Source: Pomacea canaliculata (taxonomy: Eukaryota; Mollusca; Gastropoda; Architaenioglossa; Ampullariidae). Taken from it: a stretch of DNA of 64,000 nucleotides. A model generated the notes under the pieces. It made no database searches and was not told the origin of the DNA. It saw only the letters and a program-made list of their open reading frames with translations. The stretch lies in NCBI RefSeq assembly GCF_003073045.1, contig NC_037593.1, positions 22,070,720 to 22,134,719 on the forward strand. Direction: 5' to 3'. The position numbers were made by a program, and so were the translations under genes. Positions 10,985 to 22,905 of this stretch are shown here, in pieces (positions within the stretch are counted from its first letter, which is position 1; each line of letters starts with the position of its first letter).

Positions 10985-12289
10985 CAGTAAAAGACATATC
11001 ATGTTTGTGGTTTTTTTTTGTGTAACATTTTGCATTTTTTTGTGCACTTTTTTGCTGCTTAATTAATGTAATCATGGCAAAACACTCCTTATTAATCCAT
11101 TTGTTTGGCATTTATAGGGTTATTTTGATGTATTTGATATTATGGGTATTTTTAGGAATTTTGGCATATCCTGATTTAAAACAATGTAAATCAATATATG
11201 CCCATGTCTTTCAATGCTACTAGGGATAGGACGTTGCGCAAGACTCGATTATTCAAGCGAGGCATGCAAAGAGAATGTACTGAACTTTACAAGAAAAAAA
11301 ATATTACAAAGTTAAATTTAACAGTTGAGAAACAAATGAAACTTTTAGGTTCAAATTATTACAGCTTGCAAGTGATGTGGATAGTGGACTATTTTTGTTT
11401 GATATCCCTGCGCGAGTGGGTGTTTGATCGTCTGCTAAAGAGTAAATGCACGTCAAATTTAAATAAAAATAACATGAAAAAGCTAAACACATACAACTCA
11501 CGCTTTATTATTGGTTTTGATTTAGAAAAGTACACGAAAATGTCTGCTAATCCATTCAGCAACACTAGAAGACCCTAGTTTCCTATGCATGAGCATACCT
11601 CGCTTCAACATCGAATCTTGCTCAACGTTCTATCTTGCTATTACCCTCTATGTTTTTAACTTTTTATTGGTTTGAGTGAATAGATTTCGTTTCGCGTAAC
11701 TCTTGACGACCATAACAAAAATGGCGGACCTGTAGGCGGAGCTAGCCACATAAACGGCGACATCACTGCCTTCCGTCTGCTCCACACATGACACTAATAT
11801 AAATCAACACAAAAACAAGGAAAAAAAAAAACACAACAAAAAACTGAAAACAAAAATGCAAACAAACTATAATATCCCTTTAACGCACACAGCTTCACGG
11901 AGAGAAAGAGGAGAAAGTGAAGAAATGAAAGGAAGGAGGAAAAATGCCTTTGGGTTTGGTGCCACTTACATGTACCTTATATAGGCTGACCACCACTTGG
12001 CCTGCTGGTTTTAAAAGCTGGTTTACCAAACCTGTTATCTGTAAATGATGATGAACACACATTAATAAAGCAATGATATTTTGAGGTAACTGTAATTTCA
12101 TACACTATAGACATTCTGACCAAATTCCTTCAATTCTAGATCACATTTTTTTAAGCCTATATGTAATAGTTTGAGAGCACATAGATTGATAATATCTGTA
12201 TAGCAGCAAAGAATTAAAAAGAGTCAATTATTATCATGAATAGAAGGTCAATGGTTCATGAATAACATTAAAGAAAGCACATGACAACT
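10985..12289. other. Non-coding stretch with a YY1-like ATGGCGGAC site
   Basis: An open frame of 126 codons on the + strand (11198-11578) has no recognisable domain, and most of it looks like translated AT-rich DNA. AAAAATGGCGGAC near 11718 matches a YY1 core-promoter motif and lies in a short CpG-richer patch (11690-11780). No downstream first exon could be defined. Confidence 0.35.
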
Positions 12290-12813
12290 TAGGAATAAAG
12301 GGAGTTAAGAGTTTACTTGGTTGTACATATTGCATTATTCATTAAAAGGGCAAATACCTTACTGTGATCGACAGATTTCTTATATTCTTTGTCTTAGCCA
12401 GGCATCTAAATTCCTCCATTAATCTTGTTCCCAAACTGTGTGTGAGTCTGAGTGTGTATATGTGCCAGTGCGTGTGCATGTGAATTTATGTAGTGGGAAG
12501 TGAATCTCAGGAGTGGAGGTAATAATTGTTATACCAGAAAATTAAATGTTTCACAGAATAAAAAAACAGTCTAAATCCTATTTTTTAATTGCAAAGACCA
12601 AAAACTGTTTCCTGACATGAAAACTAAATGGATAAATGTACTCGCTCAAACACATATACCCAAAGACAAAAACCAATACGCACAAATGCATGTACAAAGC
12701 AGACTTAAGCATCAATAAAGCTGAGAAATGTATTGTGCAAAAACTAAATCAGATTGGAAACAAGCTTTTACCATTCAAATTATGTTTCACAGATTGCAAC
12801 TCATGGTGTTGTA

Positions 12814-12987
12814 CAGTCGGACCTCGATAAGTCGAACTCAAAGTGACCCGAAAAAAATTCGACTTACGGAGTTTTTGAGTTATGGAAAATGGCGTAATAG
12901 GCGCAGGTATTTGGCTGGGAACTAACAATTAATTCGATAGAGGGAAGTTTTCGACTTAGGGAAGGTCGACTTATCGAGGTCCGACTT
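12814..12987 (+). mobile_element. Tc1/mariner-type MITE, copy 1
   Basis: The termini CAGTCGGACCTCGATAAGTC and CGACTTATCGAGGTCCGACTT form inverted repeats of about 20 bp. It is flanked by TA on both sides (12812-12813 and 12988-12989). It is 174 bp with no coding capacity. A second, inverted copy of the same family lies at 36636-36806. Confidence 0.92.
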
Positions 12988-13537
12988 TATAATAGACATT
13001 TCAAGTTTACTTTGTTGTACAGTGTATTGTATTACTCATTATAATCTAATTCCCTGTGTCTTTTATTGTTTTTGATTGTGTGTGTGGTGGGAATTACATG
13101 CTAGAAGTTCAGATATTTAAGGGAATTTAAATGTTATTGAATGAAAGTAACAATATAAATCTAAATCTTATATGCAAAAGCGTAACAATTATCACTCAAG
13201 GAAATTGAAATATGTCATTAAATGAAAGGAACAATCTATATCCTCAATCTTAATTGCCAATTTCCAAACACCCATCTCCTACATGTAAACAAAAATGGAT
13301 ATACAGAAACACTAACACAGCCACCCATCTGCAGCCATAAACCAATTATACACCAACACACATGCATCCACAAAGCATGCATCAAGGGAGCTAAGATATG
13401 ATGTGTTGTAGAGAAACTATAATTCAGCTGAAAAATTAAAACTATTGAAATTTAAATTAGAGTTAGAGATTGAACTCATGATGTTTAATAATAGGCATTT
13501 CAAATGTACTTTGTTGTACACTTTAATTGTATCATTA

Positions 13538-13712
13538 CAGGGCTTCTGCTAAGGCTAAATTCTTTGGGTTCCCAGGGACCCCTTCTTCAGATTTTTAAGG
13601 GGTCCTTGTTCTTTGCCCTAATTTGAAGGGGACCCCATTGACGAAAATTGAAGGCGTCCTCCGAACTTTTAATGCGTACTGTACGCAATTTTTTGCGTAA
13701 GCAGAAGCCCTG
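13538..13712. mobile_element. Non-autonomous hAT-like element
   Basis: The termini CAGGGCTTCTGCTAAGG and GCGTAAGCAGAAGCCCTG are inverted repeats. They are flanked by 5-bp direct repeats CATTA (13533-13537 and 13713-13717). It is 175 bp, inserted in a unit of the 12290-14620 array. A 5-bp duplication fits the hAT5-like group, but the superfamily call rests on the CAG...CTG ends. Confidence 0.8.
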
Positions 13713-15674
13713 CATTAATTATTAGAGGAAATATCTCACTGAGGAACAGTTTTCTTTCATTCTTGTTTGTCCTCACTGTGCTTCTGAATTCCTCTGTTTG
13801 TGCATGTGAGAGAGAGAGAGTGTGTGTGTGAATGTGACAAGCATGCTAGGAGGGGGAAGTAATAATTGTTACTAAAGGGAATTCAATTATGTCATCATAT
13901 GAAAGGAACAATTTAATTTCTAAGTCTTAATCGCGAAGGCTGAAGCACCCATCCACATAAACATAAACCAATGCACACAAACATGCATGCACAAACCACA
14001 CTAAAGCATCAAGTTAAGAGATGATGTGTTCTGGAAAACTAATTCAGCTGAGAAACCAAACTATCAATATTTAAATTATACTTAGGGAATGCAACTCACG
14101 ATATTTTAAGTTTAGGTGGTTGAACACTTTATTGTATTACTCATTATAAGTAGATATACTTGACTGCTTCATGTGTGTGTGCTTGCATGAAGGGGTGTAC
14201 TTGTGTTGTAGGAAGTGCACGTTAGGAGTGGAGGTTACAATTTTTGTTCATGGAAATTTAAATGTCATTGAATGAAAGGAACATTCCAAATCCTAAATCT
14301 TAATCACAAAGGTCTAAACACACTTCCTTTAAACGTGAACTACAATGGACACACACATAAAAACACACACACACGCAAATACATGAACACACACAGGCAC
14401 ATATACAATTACACATACCCATTGTCAGTCAAGGAAATTATATTATATTATATCAATGAATGAAAGGAACAATCTAAATCCTAAATCTTAATTGCAAAGG
14501 CCACAAGACCTTGTTTGTCTTACATATGAACTAAACTGGATATAAAGACACACAAAAAACAAACACGCACACTGACACAAACGCACACACATGCATGCGC
14601 AAACCACACAATTTATTTGCCCCGCATTTTACTCACGACTAGATTAATAGTAACTGTACAATTGTTGGGGACGACTACACACACAAGGTCACTGTCAACA
14701 CACTCCATAACACACGAGTTATTTCTTACAAGTACAAAAATGTGTACGTGAGCTTTCTACTCTATTATGCGGGAGCTTGTATTTATTGTAGGGGGTGGGG
14801 CGGCACAAAATTTACACAACCCGACATCAATACATAAAAGTGACTATAAACCATAAATATCATATTAATGTCATGAATGACTTTCAATTTCTCTAACGTT
14901 CCTTTTAATTAGACAAATGTTTCTCCAATAGTTCAACAAAATAGTTCAACTCACTGTTTTGATGTCCCAATAACCTTCCTCGAATAACTTTCCTTGAATA
15001 TACTTCCACACTTTCCGACTTCCGAACTGTAGGTGCTGACTCGGCAGAAAATTCCGGCTGGTGACGATACAACTTCTGTAACCACAATAACCTGGCACAG
15101 CGGGTGTTGACTAGGCATATACACCAAGCTGCTGAAGATCCTACTCCAAACATCTTCCTTCTTCCTATAGGTAATTCCTCTTCCAGGCAACTCCTTCTAT
15201 AGGTTATTCCTTCTTCCAGCTAGCCTGCAAACACGCAAGATTCGGCCAAGATTTTGCTGGGTACTTCCTCTCCTGGGTAATTCCTTCTTCTAGCTATATA
15301 ATTCCTATCCTGGGAATTAATTCTATTCCCAAATCTCTTCTACTCAAAATTCGATACAGTCTCTGTCCTTCGAAGACTAGCGTAGGAATCATCAAACTCG
15401 CGATCAGTATTTTCCCCATACACCTGGGGTTCAGTGAGCCTTTCGCTCACTCATGCACGCTTTTTCTTACAATGTCCACGCATTCCATCTAGTGCAGTGG
15501 TTCTCAAAGTATTTCGAACAGCGGAAACTGATGAAAAGAACATTTTGAATCTTTTCCGATCTTTTCATGGCAATCGGGTGCAGCACATTCTCGAGGCATT
15601 GTTCTCACTATGGAAACCACACGTCATACGGTCACGTGACAGAACGAGACTTCGTGGAAGCAACAAAAAGAGTA

Positions 15675-16185
15675 CAGTGTTCCCTCATTTATCGCGGGGG
15701 ATGGGTGCCATGATCAGCCGCGATAAACGAATTTCGCGAAGTAGTGGACATACATGCTATAATAATTAAATTATACATAGAAAACAATATCATGTTAGTG
15801 TAAAGTAATATAATTAATCGTGGTATTAATACAGTAACAATCACAAATTAGTGTAAAAAAATTATAACTTTACTCAGAGAAACCCAAAAAACTGATGCGA
15901 ACTGGCTGCGAGATGGGAGATAACAATCATGGTTTTGGTCGCTTTACGCATAGCAATGGGATTTCTCATACACAATTATTTCTTTCTATCTACAAAATAA
16001 ACCATGATATTTTTAATATTAATAAAATATAGCTACATTTTTCGTCTTTTTTTCCTGTTGAAGTACTTATATGGTATTTTTGTAGAAGATAATTCCCAGG
16101 GAAGTATCGAATCATACTTCACGTCCACTGTCAAAAAAAAAAAAAAATCCGCGATAAATGAACGCGAAGTAGCGAGGGAGCACTG
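15675..16185. mobile_element. TA-flanked MITE with CAGTGYTCCCTC ends
   Basis: It starts CAGTGTTCCCTCATTTATCG and ends GCGAAGTAGCGAGGGAGCACTG, imperfect inverted repeats, with TA on both sides (15673-15674 and 16186-16187). An inner repeat pair (CCGCGATAAACGAATTTCGCG and CCGCGATAAATGAACGCG) strengthens the call. It is 511 bp, AT-rich inside and non-coding, and consistent with a Tc1/mariner-related non-autonomous element. Confidence 0.88.
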
Positions 16186-16394
16186 TACCGTGTAATTTTC
16201 TTATTAACACAAACATTTTCTACTAAAATTCTACGGTACAACGCTTTTTTCCACATGAACACCACATAATAAATAGAAAGAAATTCAAATTTATCCTACT
16301 CTTTACGCGATTCTAAGCAGTTTTATTTTGCCTTTAGACTCACTCTTCGCAACAGCAGCTCGTCCTGACAAAACAGTCGAATTGATTGTTTTCT

Positions 16395-19113
16395 CAGTAC
16401 ATCGCTTCGTGTTCCTGTGAAGGCGGAGGTAACTTTGGCCAGGCATTAATGATAGCCCTGAGGATACGATCCTCAGCCTGCCGTGTCCTCAATGTAGTGG
16501 TGAGAAGGTATAATGTCATCATCAATGGACTGGTTATACGCGTGCACATTACATGGCTGCTGTGCACACCACAGCTCACACGCTTCAGAAATCTCTACTG
16601 GAATGGGAGTGCCGTTCGAGTCAGAGAGGTACACACCGGAATGAGCACTGTCACATATATGAAGTCTAGAGTCTAGACAATGCATCTGCAGGACTCTGAA
16701 TGCCTGGTCGATACACAATAGTCATGTCAAACTGTGCCAGTTGCGATGCCCATCTCTGTTCCACTACTTCCAGCTTTGCAGTCTGGTAATGGACAAGCGC
16801 GTTGTTGTCGGTGTACACGACGAACTGTGCGTCTAGCACAGGGGTGGGCAATTAATTTTCTCAAGGGGCCGGATGAGAAACTGGGAGGGTTCTAGAGGGC
16901 CGGACTAATATAGTTAACTCAGTTTTACCCAATACTGTATATATATAGTATATTTACTGGTGGGCGGGCCAGCGGGCGGGCCGGTCAGAGACAGGAGGCG
17001 GGCCGGCGTTTGCCCAGGTCTGGTCTAGCAGGTAGTGTCTGAACTTGTCAGCCACCGCCCACTTCATCGCAAGAAATTCCAACTTCATGCTGCTATAATT
17101 GCTGTCATTTCGCTCTGTGGGGCGCAGACGTCGGTTGGCATAGGAAATAACCCGCTTGCAGCCCTCCTGCACCTGCGACAGAATGGCATCGAGTCCCTCG
17201 TTGCTGGCATCGGTATCTACAATGAAGGGCTGTGTGCAGTCAGTGTACCCTAGCACTGGTGCACCTGACAACACCGACTTAAGGGTGTCAAACGCAGCCT
17301 GTGGACATTTTGCTGTGATATCATCTGTCTCTTTTTCTTTTCTTGCGTAGCCTGCGTCACCAGGCTCATGTAATGCGCCAGCTATCTTGGCGAACCCCCT
17401 TGATAAATCGCCAGTAGTAGCTGGCAAATCCCAGGAAGCTGCATAACTCCGTGACAGTCTTTTGGCACCGGCCACTTCTGAACTATTTCACTTACCCGTT
17501 TCAACAACTGACACGGACTTCAGTGGAAATGGTGTGGCCCAGGAAGGTACCTCTCGCCGGAGGAAATTGGCACTTATCAGCACAGTTTTTACCAGTCTCC
17601 GTGATGCGCCCCAAGAGCGATCAAGATGTGCTAAGTGTTCAATCGACGTCTTGGAGTATACAAGAGATCGTCTAGGTACACAGGAAGGACCAAGCAAATT
17701 AAAAGTCCGACATGGTGGTCTGCATTAACCACTGGAAGTGGCTGGTTTTTTTTTTGCGGAGGGTCAGACCATTGGCATCCTGGTATCTCAATGGGTCCAT
17801 GGGCGTCACGAATGCGGTTTTGTGTCTGTCATCTGGGTGCGCATCGCTATCTCGGGTGACTATGATGCCTAGTCACTTAAATTGTGGCCATTGAAATGCG
17901 GAACGTGCGCGTTGCAGCGGCCTAGCCAGTACTGTTGTTGACACTGTCCTCTCAAGTGAGCTTCATGCACTGCTGCTGTACTGTTGCGCCACATCTGCGG
18001 TAGAGTCAATTATCGATCAAAGAACCTTCTCTTCCTAGTAAGAAGCGACACGCGCCTCCTGAGCTCACTTGTGCCCACATGACAAGGTCTTGACCAAACG
18101 ATAGGAACGTCCTAGACACATGGCGAAAACATGTCACACCACCGCCACTCCTGAGTATGGTACTCTGCTCGCCGGTCCTCGCAAGGAGATAGGGAGATGT
18201 TTTAGCTGTAAGTCCTGTATGTGCCTCGGTGCCCCATCGTCAGTGACCGTCATATACCTGCTGCCGGTGTCGAGCACGCATACTCAACTGCATGAATTAC
18301 AACCTCCGCGAGTCGGACACTTTCCAGTCAGGCCAGCTAATACACTTTTATTAAAACCTGTCATCCTGTTACGGAAGACGGGGGCAGATCACGTTCCCCT
18401 GAACCGGTCGGGCTGCAGTCCTCGAGATGTTGTTAATCGCGCCGCTAGAGGCTATGCGCCGCCTTCTACCTCGCTGTTAAGCTGTATGGAGAGGGCAGGC
18501 TTGCTGAACGTTGGGCAAGGAGCGCCTCCATATTACAACTGTTGATTCGGTGCGGTTAGGCGCTCTATTTATCCTCCCTGTCATCATGCCCTCCTCTCCG
18601 TCTCTATACGCACCATGCGGTCTTAGAAGGTCGGCAACACAAGAGGACTTCGTGGTCAGCCAGATGTCTGGACGTTTCGCGCTTCGAACATGGCCATCAT
18701 TTAAGCCCCTTAACAAACTGGCGTTCGCTTTCGCACTGCAAATTCTGAGAGCGTCGACGGCGTATTGTCAACCGCCTCATCACGTCGTGTCTGGATGCAA
18801 TTGTCGAAACTGCAATGATGTCAATATCTTTCCGTTCGCCGTACCTCCACTAGGACACCAAGATCTTTCTCGGCGTATCTATTGCGTATCGGGAGCATCA
18901 ACACGACGTCTGGCAGGTCTCCAGCGCGCTCAAGATTACCACAAGCCGATTCTGAGAATCGGGTTTATGGCGAGAGCTAATCGACTCTCTTTCAATCTCG
19001 TCGACACTCGTTGGCCACGGCAAACTAACTGAAAGCGGAATAACTAGTATGCCTCGTAAAGTCTGCTGTGCGTCGTCCTCTGCAACATTGTGCACCTCGA
19101 TCTCTGCTGACAT
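16395..19113 (-). pseudogene. Ty3/Gypsy retrotransposon fragment (gag-protease-RT-RNase H)
   Basis: Read on the minus strand, a gag-like start (MSAEIEV, 19113) comes first, then a retropepsin-like LDTGSRYMTV segment near 18280. Reverse transcriptase pieces follow: DRHKTAFVTPMDPLRYQ near 17830, then LVYSKTSIEHLAHLDRSWG and FLRREVPSW between 17500 and 17690. The connection to RNase H is clear: LSGAPVLGYTDCTQPFIVDT, YANRRLRPTERNDSNYSS, FLAMKWAVADKFRHYLL, then after the hAT insertion DAQFVVYTDNNALVHYQ and QSPADALSRL. The order gag-PR-RT-RNase H fits Gypsy. Frameshifts and stops are frequent. The sequence ends near 16395 before any integrase zinc finger or DDE core, and no LTR pair was found. The fragment is GC-richer than its surroundings. 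Confidence 0.88.
16839..17022. mobile_element. Non-autonomous hAT element inside Gypsy RNase H
   Basis: The ends CAGGGGTGGGCAATTAATTT and CGTTTGCCCAGGTCTG are typical hAT termini. The exact 8-bp duplication GTCTAGCA flanks the element (16831-16838 and 17023-17030). Its removal rejoins the RNase H reading ...RHYLL|DAQFVVYTD, which shows that the insertion came after the Gypsy copy. A fragment of the same family lies at 3829-3885. Confidence 0.95.
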
Positions 19114-19239
19114 CCTGCTCGCAGCGCAAAGATGGAACCGAGTGTTGGGGGGGGGGACGTCAACAACGTCAGCACATAAAAGAAAGGTAGAACAGTCGTC
19201 AGGTGTGCGCCAAACTAGTACCCGCCAAAACTAGCAACA

Positions 19240-19995
19240 CGCGGCCGGACTACGGCCTCTACAAATCATAGAGCGCTGAAAAAGATGTTGACAAATGCTC
19301 CAAGTTGGTGTGCACAGGAACGTAATGTTCTGCCACAATACATCCGTAACCGGAGGCCTTGCGAATATTCACTCTCGCTGAAACGCTCACAAACTACTCA
19401 AATGCAAATTAACTTCTGTACAGGGTGAAGAGAAAACCGCAACATCTATTAATTTTTGCACTGAGAAGTCATGAGACTAATTTGCACTGAGAAGCGGAGA
19501 AGCATGAAACGAGGGAATAGAAAGACGCATATGAGAACTTAGCATGGTCGGCTTTCGACACCGAGTTTGGCTTCGAATCCTTACCGATCGTCATATTGGC
19601 ATAGTTGTTGAGATCCCTGCAAGCTTTACTTAATTGGATGTTTATCTGTAGCAAACTGAGACTCGATTTTTGACTTGTGTTTGACCTTGACCCCATACGG
19701 AATAGCATCACAGGACCTCTATGATACAATCTTCTGTCGTGGGCAGAACCGTGAAGAAAATGATGTTTTGTTAACTACATTGCTTTTAGGCCTTGGCCAT
19801 CCAAGGTTGTTGTTAGAGGAACAAACGCTTTGATGGAACGGTGCAATCTACACTTTTTACTCCTAACTGGTTTACGTCTAATGTGTGTTAAATGTCTGTA
19901 TGTAAGAATGTATGCCTGCCCTTGTGAGCGAACAATTTTCTGTCTGGTTCCTGGACGACAATAAAGTTGTTTTTGATTGAGTTTGATTTTGATCC
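19240..19995 (+). other. Unassigned sequence ending in a retroposon-like tail
   Basis: Between the Gypsy gag start and the hAT right arm is sequence without a recognised ORF. Its last part carries ACAATAAAG (AATAAA at 19960-19965) followed by TTGTTTTTGATTGAGTTTGATTTTGATC-type short repeats, the usual look of a LINE or SINE 3' end on the + strand. Family not identified. Confidence 0.35.
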
Positions 19996-20404
19996 TTTAA
20001 GTGAAAAATATGGCGGACCACAAGGCTAAAAATCAGCCTGTGATTATGGATTTGAATTTCAAAATTTAAATTGCCGCAGTTGTTTTATTACAATTCAAAA
20101 CTAATGTCCTTTTGTAACAGTAGTATAGTTAATAAGTTTTGACATATAAAACTACGTACTCGTTCTTTGTAATTAAAAATGTTAATGCGAGGAATGCATC
20201 ACTTTAAACATCATGATTGGTCCGTGGACCACACTTTGAGAACCACTGATCTAGTGCACGGGAAAGGGCGATTAGAAGGAGAACAATAACCTACCTAGAA
20301 AAAAAAAAAGAAATAATGATGAAGAAAAAATATCAGAAAAAAGCAATTATAGGGTTAGAAACCAAGGATAAGTTATAAGAAGAAGAAATTCAGAAATTCT
20401 TGAA

Positions 20405-22905
20405 CTTGGAAAGCATAAAAGTGAACTCTAGTCCTGTATTATTCACCTTGTTTATAAACGAACTAACAAAGGACATAAATGAGTATGGGTAACATGATAT
20501 CCACCTAATTCAGAACATCGAGGTATTTATTTTACTTTTTAGCTGATGCTGTTGCACTTGTATCAGATACAATCATTGGACTGCAGAACCATGCAGTTGA
20601 ATATTTTTTACCAGTGCTCAAGGGCTTTAAACCTATGGCTGTCAACCTAGATAAATCAAATGTCTTGATTTTTCTAAATGGTGGTGTCATATATCTTGTA
20701 GGGAAAAGTGGTTCTTTGGTAATTCTTTAAAAATGTTGGGAAATTTGTTTATGAATGTAATACAAAATATTTGGGTCATAGTTTTTCTTCCTTTTTCTTC
20801 TTGCCTTTTTTTCAGACTGGAAACTTGGCTATCTAGTAAAGCTACCCAAAAAAGGCATAAGAGATACTTTCAATAAAAGATAATGGGTATAAACTGTACT
20901 CAAATATGAATCAGCAGCGTTATAGCTCACTCCTTAGAATCTATGAACTGCCCTCTCTGTGATACAGTTGAAACTGAACAGCACTGTTCTGCTTGGTATG
21001 GCCTAAATAATATATTTATAATACCTTTGTATAAACTGTTCTAAAAAATATCTCTAAGAGACACCCTTCCCTTTTCCATTTTACACTCTTGATGTCAGAT
21101 AACAGAATACCAATTACATTACATCTTGCCTCTTTTGTTTACAATGCATCGGAGATAAGAAACCTAATTGTGGCATAAATTTAAGCCATTACATTCAGGA
21201 AGGTCATAGAGTATAATGTATGTGATTAACATGATAATTGTTTACCTCCCTTCTCTAGGTTTTGTTTTGCTAGCCAAAGGCTGTGAGGAGGTTTTCTCCT
21301 TTGTGGTGTAATGATTCTCCATATATGGTGTTGATATTTAGGATTGTCGCGTGTCATGATTTCGTCAAGGTCTGCATCTCTCTCAGCGCGGGGGGAACTC
21401 TCTAGTATTGGAAGGTAACGACTCTACACGCAGACGACGTCAACGTTGTTTTAGGCATTTTGTCCGGTTCGCGGGAAAGAGAGGTTCAAGGCCTTCGCCG
21501 TTGTCTGTGTTGCAGTCACCTGACGTCAAGTCTGACTAGTCTTTAGAGAGCTGCTTCGAGGGCTGTTGCTTGCTGGTGGGAGACTATTTACCCAAGGCGG
21601 CTGAAGTAAGAGCGGAGAGTTTTTTTGAGAAGACGGCTGGATCTGTGCTGTGAGGCAAGGTGCCCGGTTGTATGCTCTGCTCGCTTGATCGACAAGTTTG
21701 TGGGCATGAGAGGCTGGTTCTTACTAGCGAGTTGATGCCAGCAGTGACCACTGGACTGTTGGAAAAGTGGGGAGGGTGGCGGAATGACAGTATTCGGCTG
21801 TGACATTTAGTGTCTACGGGGAGTGTGCTTCCGTTTTTTCGGGGTGACGTCGGTCATTAACATAAGCGGGTGGTGAGTGCATTTTTCCATTGTTATGTTT
21901 GTTTTTTGGATGAGAGGCTTGCACACGCTGAGCATTAGGATACGCTCGAGTATGTTGATTTTACTCCTTAAGTTTAGTGTTTGTACTTTGTAATTTAGGG
22001 CTATTCATGTCTTGGTTAAGGGGTCATGGGAGGGGGATTGTTTATTTTTCTGTAGCCTTTTAGTGACGTTGATTCTTTTTATTTATTTCAGGCTTTTTGT
22101 GTATGTCACTGTCCAAGGTGCACGCCTTGGTGTGTATTTACTGTGTACTCTGTGTTATACGTGCTATTGCGTGCGTGCCTTATGTCCTGGCTCACGCCTT
22201 TTTTTTTACCACGAGCATTCGTCTGAGATATATATCAAACCATTCTGCCTTCTTCATTTGTTGACGTCTATCTACGGTTTAGCCTGCATTCAGAAAGGGA
22301 ACTGTACTGTGAAGGCAGCTCTGAGACTGTGTACTAAGCGCTTCAAGCCCCTGTCTTGTGTATAAGAATTAAAGAACTCAGGGGAAACGTTTAAGTCGTT
22401 AAACTGACTGTATGGGGACCGGTGCGTGGTTTTTTTTTTTATTAATTTGTTTGGCTGTTAATTTCGTGCGCGTGTTTGCGCTTTGTTTTTTTTTTCAATT
22501 TTTTTTTTGCGGTGGTGTGTCGGTTGTGGTCTGGTTTGTTTGGTTCGTTTTTTTATTTTTTTTTTTTTTTGTGAGTATACGCATCGGTATTTTCTTTTCT
22601 TGGTTGTATTAGGTATTTGATTGTTTGGAAGGTGTATATACTTATTTTTAGGATTAAACTTCGTATTTTGTCGTTTTTTCGTCTTTGTCGGGGTCATTCG
22701 CTGGGACGGGTTAGAGAAGTAGTCCATCTGCTCCGGCTGAGTGACTGAGCTTGTGTGGCCTGCTGTGTGAGTGGCCTTGAGAGCGTGGGCTCGTGGACGC
22801 TGGGGGGTTGGTACGCGACAAGGATAATGAGTAGTGTATGTTTAAAATGTGTAGTTATTTTCTTAAATACTCATACCCTTGCTGAAGCTATGTAATAAAG
22901 AATCA
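20405..22905 (+). pseudogene. Decayed LINE reverse transcriptase and 3' end
   Basis: Weak but ordered RT signals are visible across frames: SPVLFTLFINELTKDINEYG near 20430, ADAVALVSDTIIGLQNHAVE near 20545 (A-D replaces the catalytic A-D-D of the family), MAVNLDKSN...FLNGG near 20640, and TKYLGHSF near 20770. A cysteine motif follows (LCDTVETEQHCSAWYG, near 20960) where these LINEs have C-x2-C...H...C. The 3' part is split by the solo LTR at 21345-22820 and ends near 22900 with AATAAAG. Many stops make it inactive. RT fragments of the same type lie at 57270-57720 (-) and 59340-59690 (+). Confidence 0.65.
21345..22820. mobile_element. Solo LTR, 1.48 kb
   Basis: It begins TGTCGCGT and ends ACGCGACA, an 8-bp perfect inverted terminal pair in TG...CA form. 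It is flanked by exact 5-bp duplications AGGAT (21340-21344 and 22821-22825). The interior is GT-rich on the + strand with long T runs (22430-22575), which produces misleading ORFs at 22012-22612. No primer-binding site, polyprotein or second LTR was seen, so it is a solo LTR left by recombination. The family is unknown. Confidence 0.88.

Larger units (their letters stand above)
12290..14620. repeat. Degenerate tandem array, 430-515-bp units
   Basis: Phrases recur in order. TTGTTGTACA...TATTACTCATTATA appears near 12320, 13011, 13511 and 14120. GAATGAAAGGAACAATCTAA...CTAAATCTTAATTGCAAAGG appears near 12560 (decayed), 13130, 13215, 13900, 14270 and 14460. A CA-rich stretch (CACACAAACATGCATGCAC) follows in several units. 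After subtracting the two inserted MITEs the unit spacing is roughly 430-515 bp. Units are diverged, so the array is old. The CA-rich parts (14338-14415) are microsatellite-like. Confidence 0.75.
15495..20248. mobile_element. Large hAT element hosting other elements
   Basis: The termini CAGTGGTTCTCAAAGT and ACTTTGAGAACCACTG are a perfect 16-bp inverted repeat. The exact 8-bp target duplication ATCTAGTG lies at 15487-15494 and 20249-20256. The 4.75 kb between the ends holds little hAT sequence: a MITE at 15675-16185 and a Ty3/Gypsy fragment at about 16395-19113 take up most of it. No hAT transposase was recognised, so this was probably a short non-autonomous element later enlarged by insertions. 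Confidence 0.93.
14663..20302. mobile_element. LTR-like repeat, copy 1 (split by a hAT element)
   Basis: Two parts, 14663-15494 and 20249 to about 20302, align with the solo LTR at 50037-51094. Shared stretches include ACTGTCAACACACTC, GGGAGCTTGTATT, AACCATAAATATCA and GTTCAACAAAATAGTTCAAC. They also share the CTCTCCTGGGTAATT internal motifs and the terminal CACGCATTC...CACG...AAGGG region. The hAT element 15495-20248 interrupts it. The 3' boundary is uncertain because the last 50 bp are diverged, and no target duplication was confirmed for this copy. Confidence 0.75.

Noticed and set aside
11198..11578. 126-codon + strand ORF as a gene
   Set aside because: No domain, no consistent start context, low-complexity AT-driven composition; left as unassigned.
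18120..18545. 141-codon + strand ORF
   Set aside because: It is antisense to the protease part of the Gypsy fragment and has no recognisable domain.
16395..19113. Complete Gypsy element with LTRs and integrase
   Set aside because: No paired LTRs or integrase motifs were found; the sequence ends after RNase H.
22012..22612. Hydrophobic + strand ORFs with many phenylalanines
   Set aside because: They arise from T- and GT-runs inside the solo LTR at 21345-22820.
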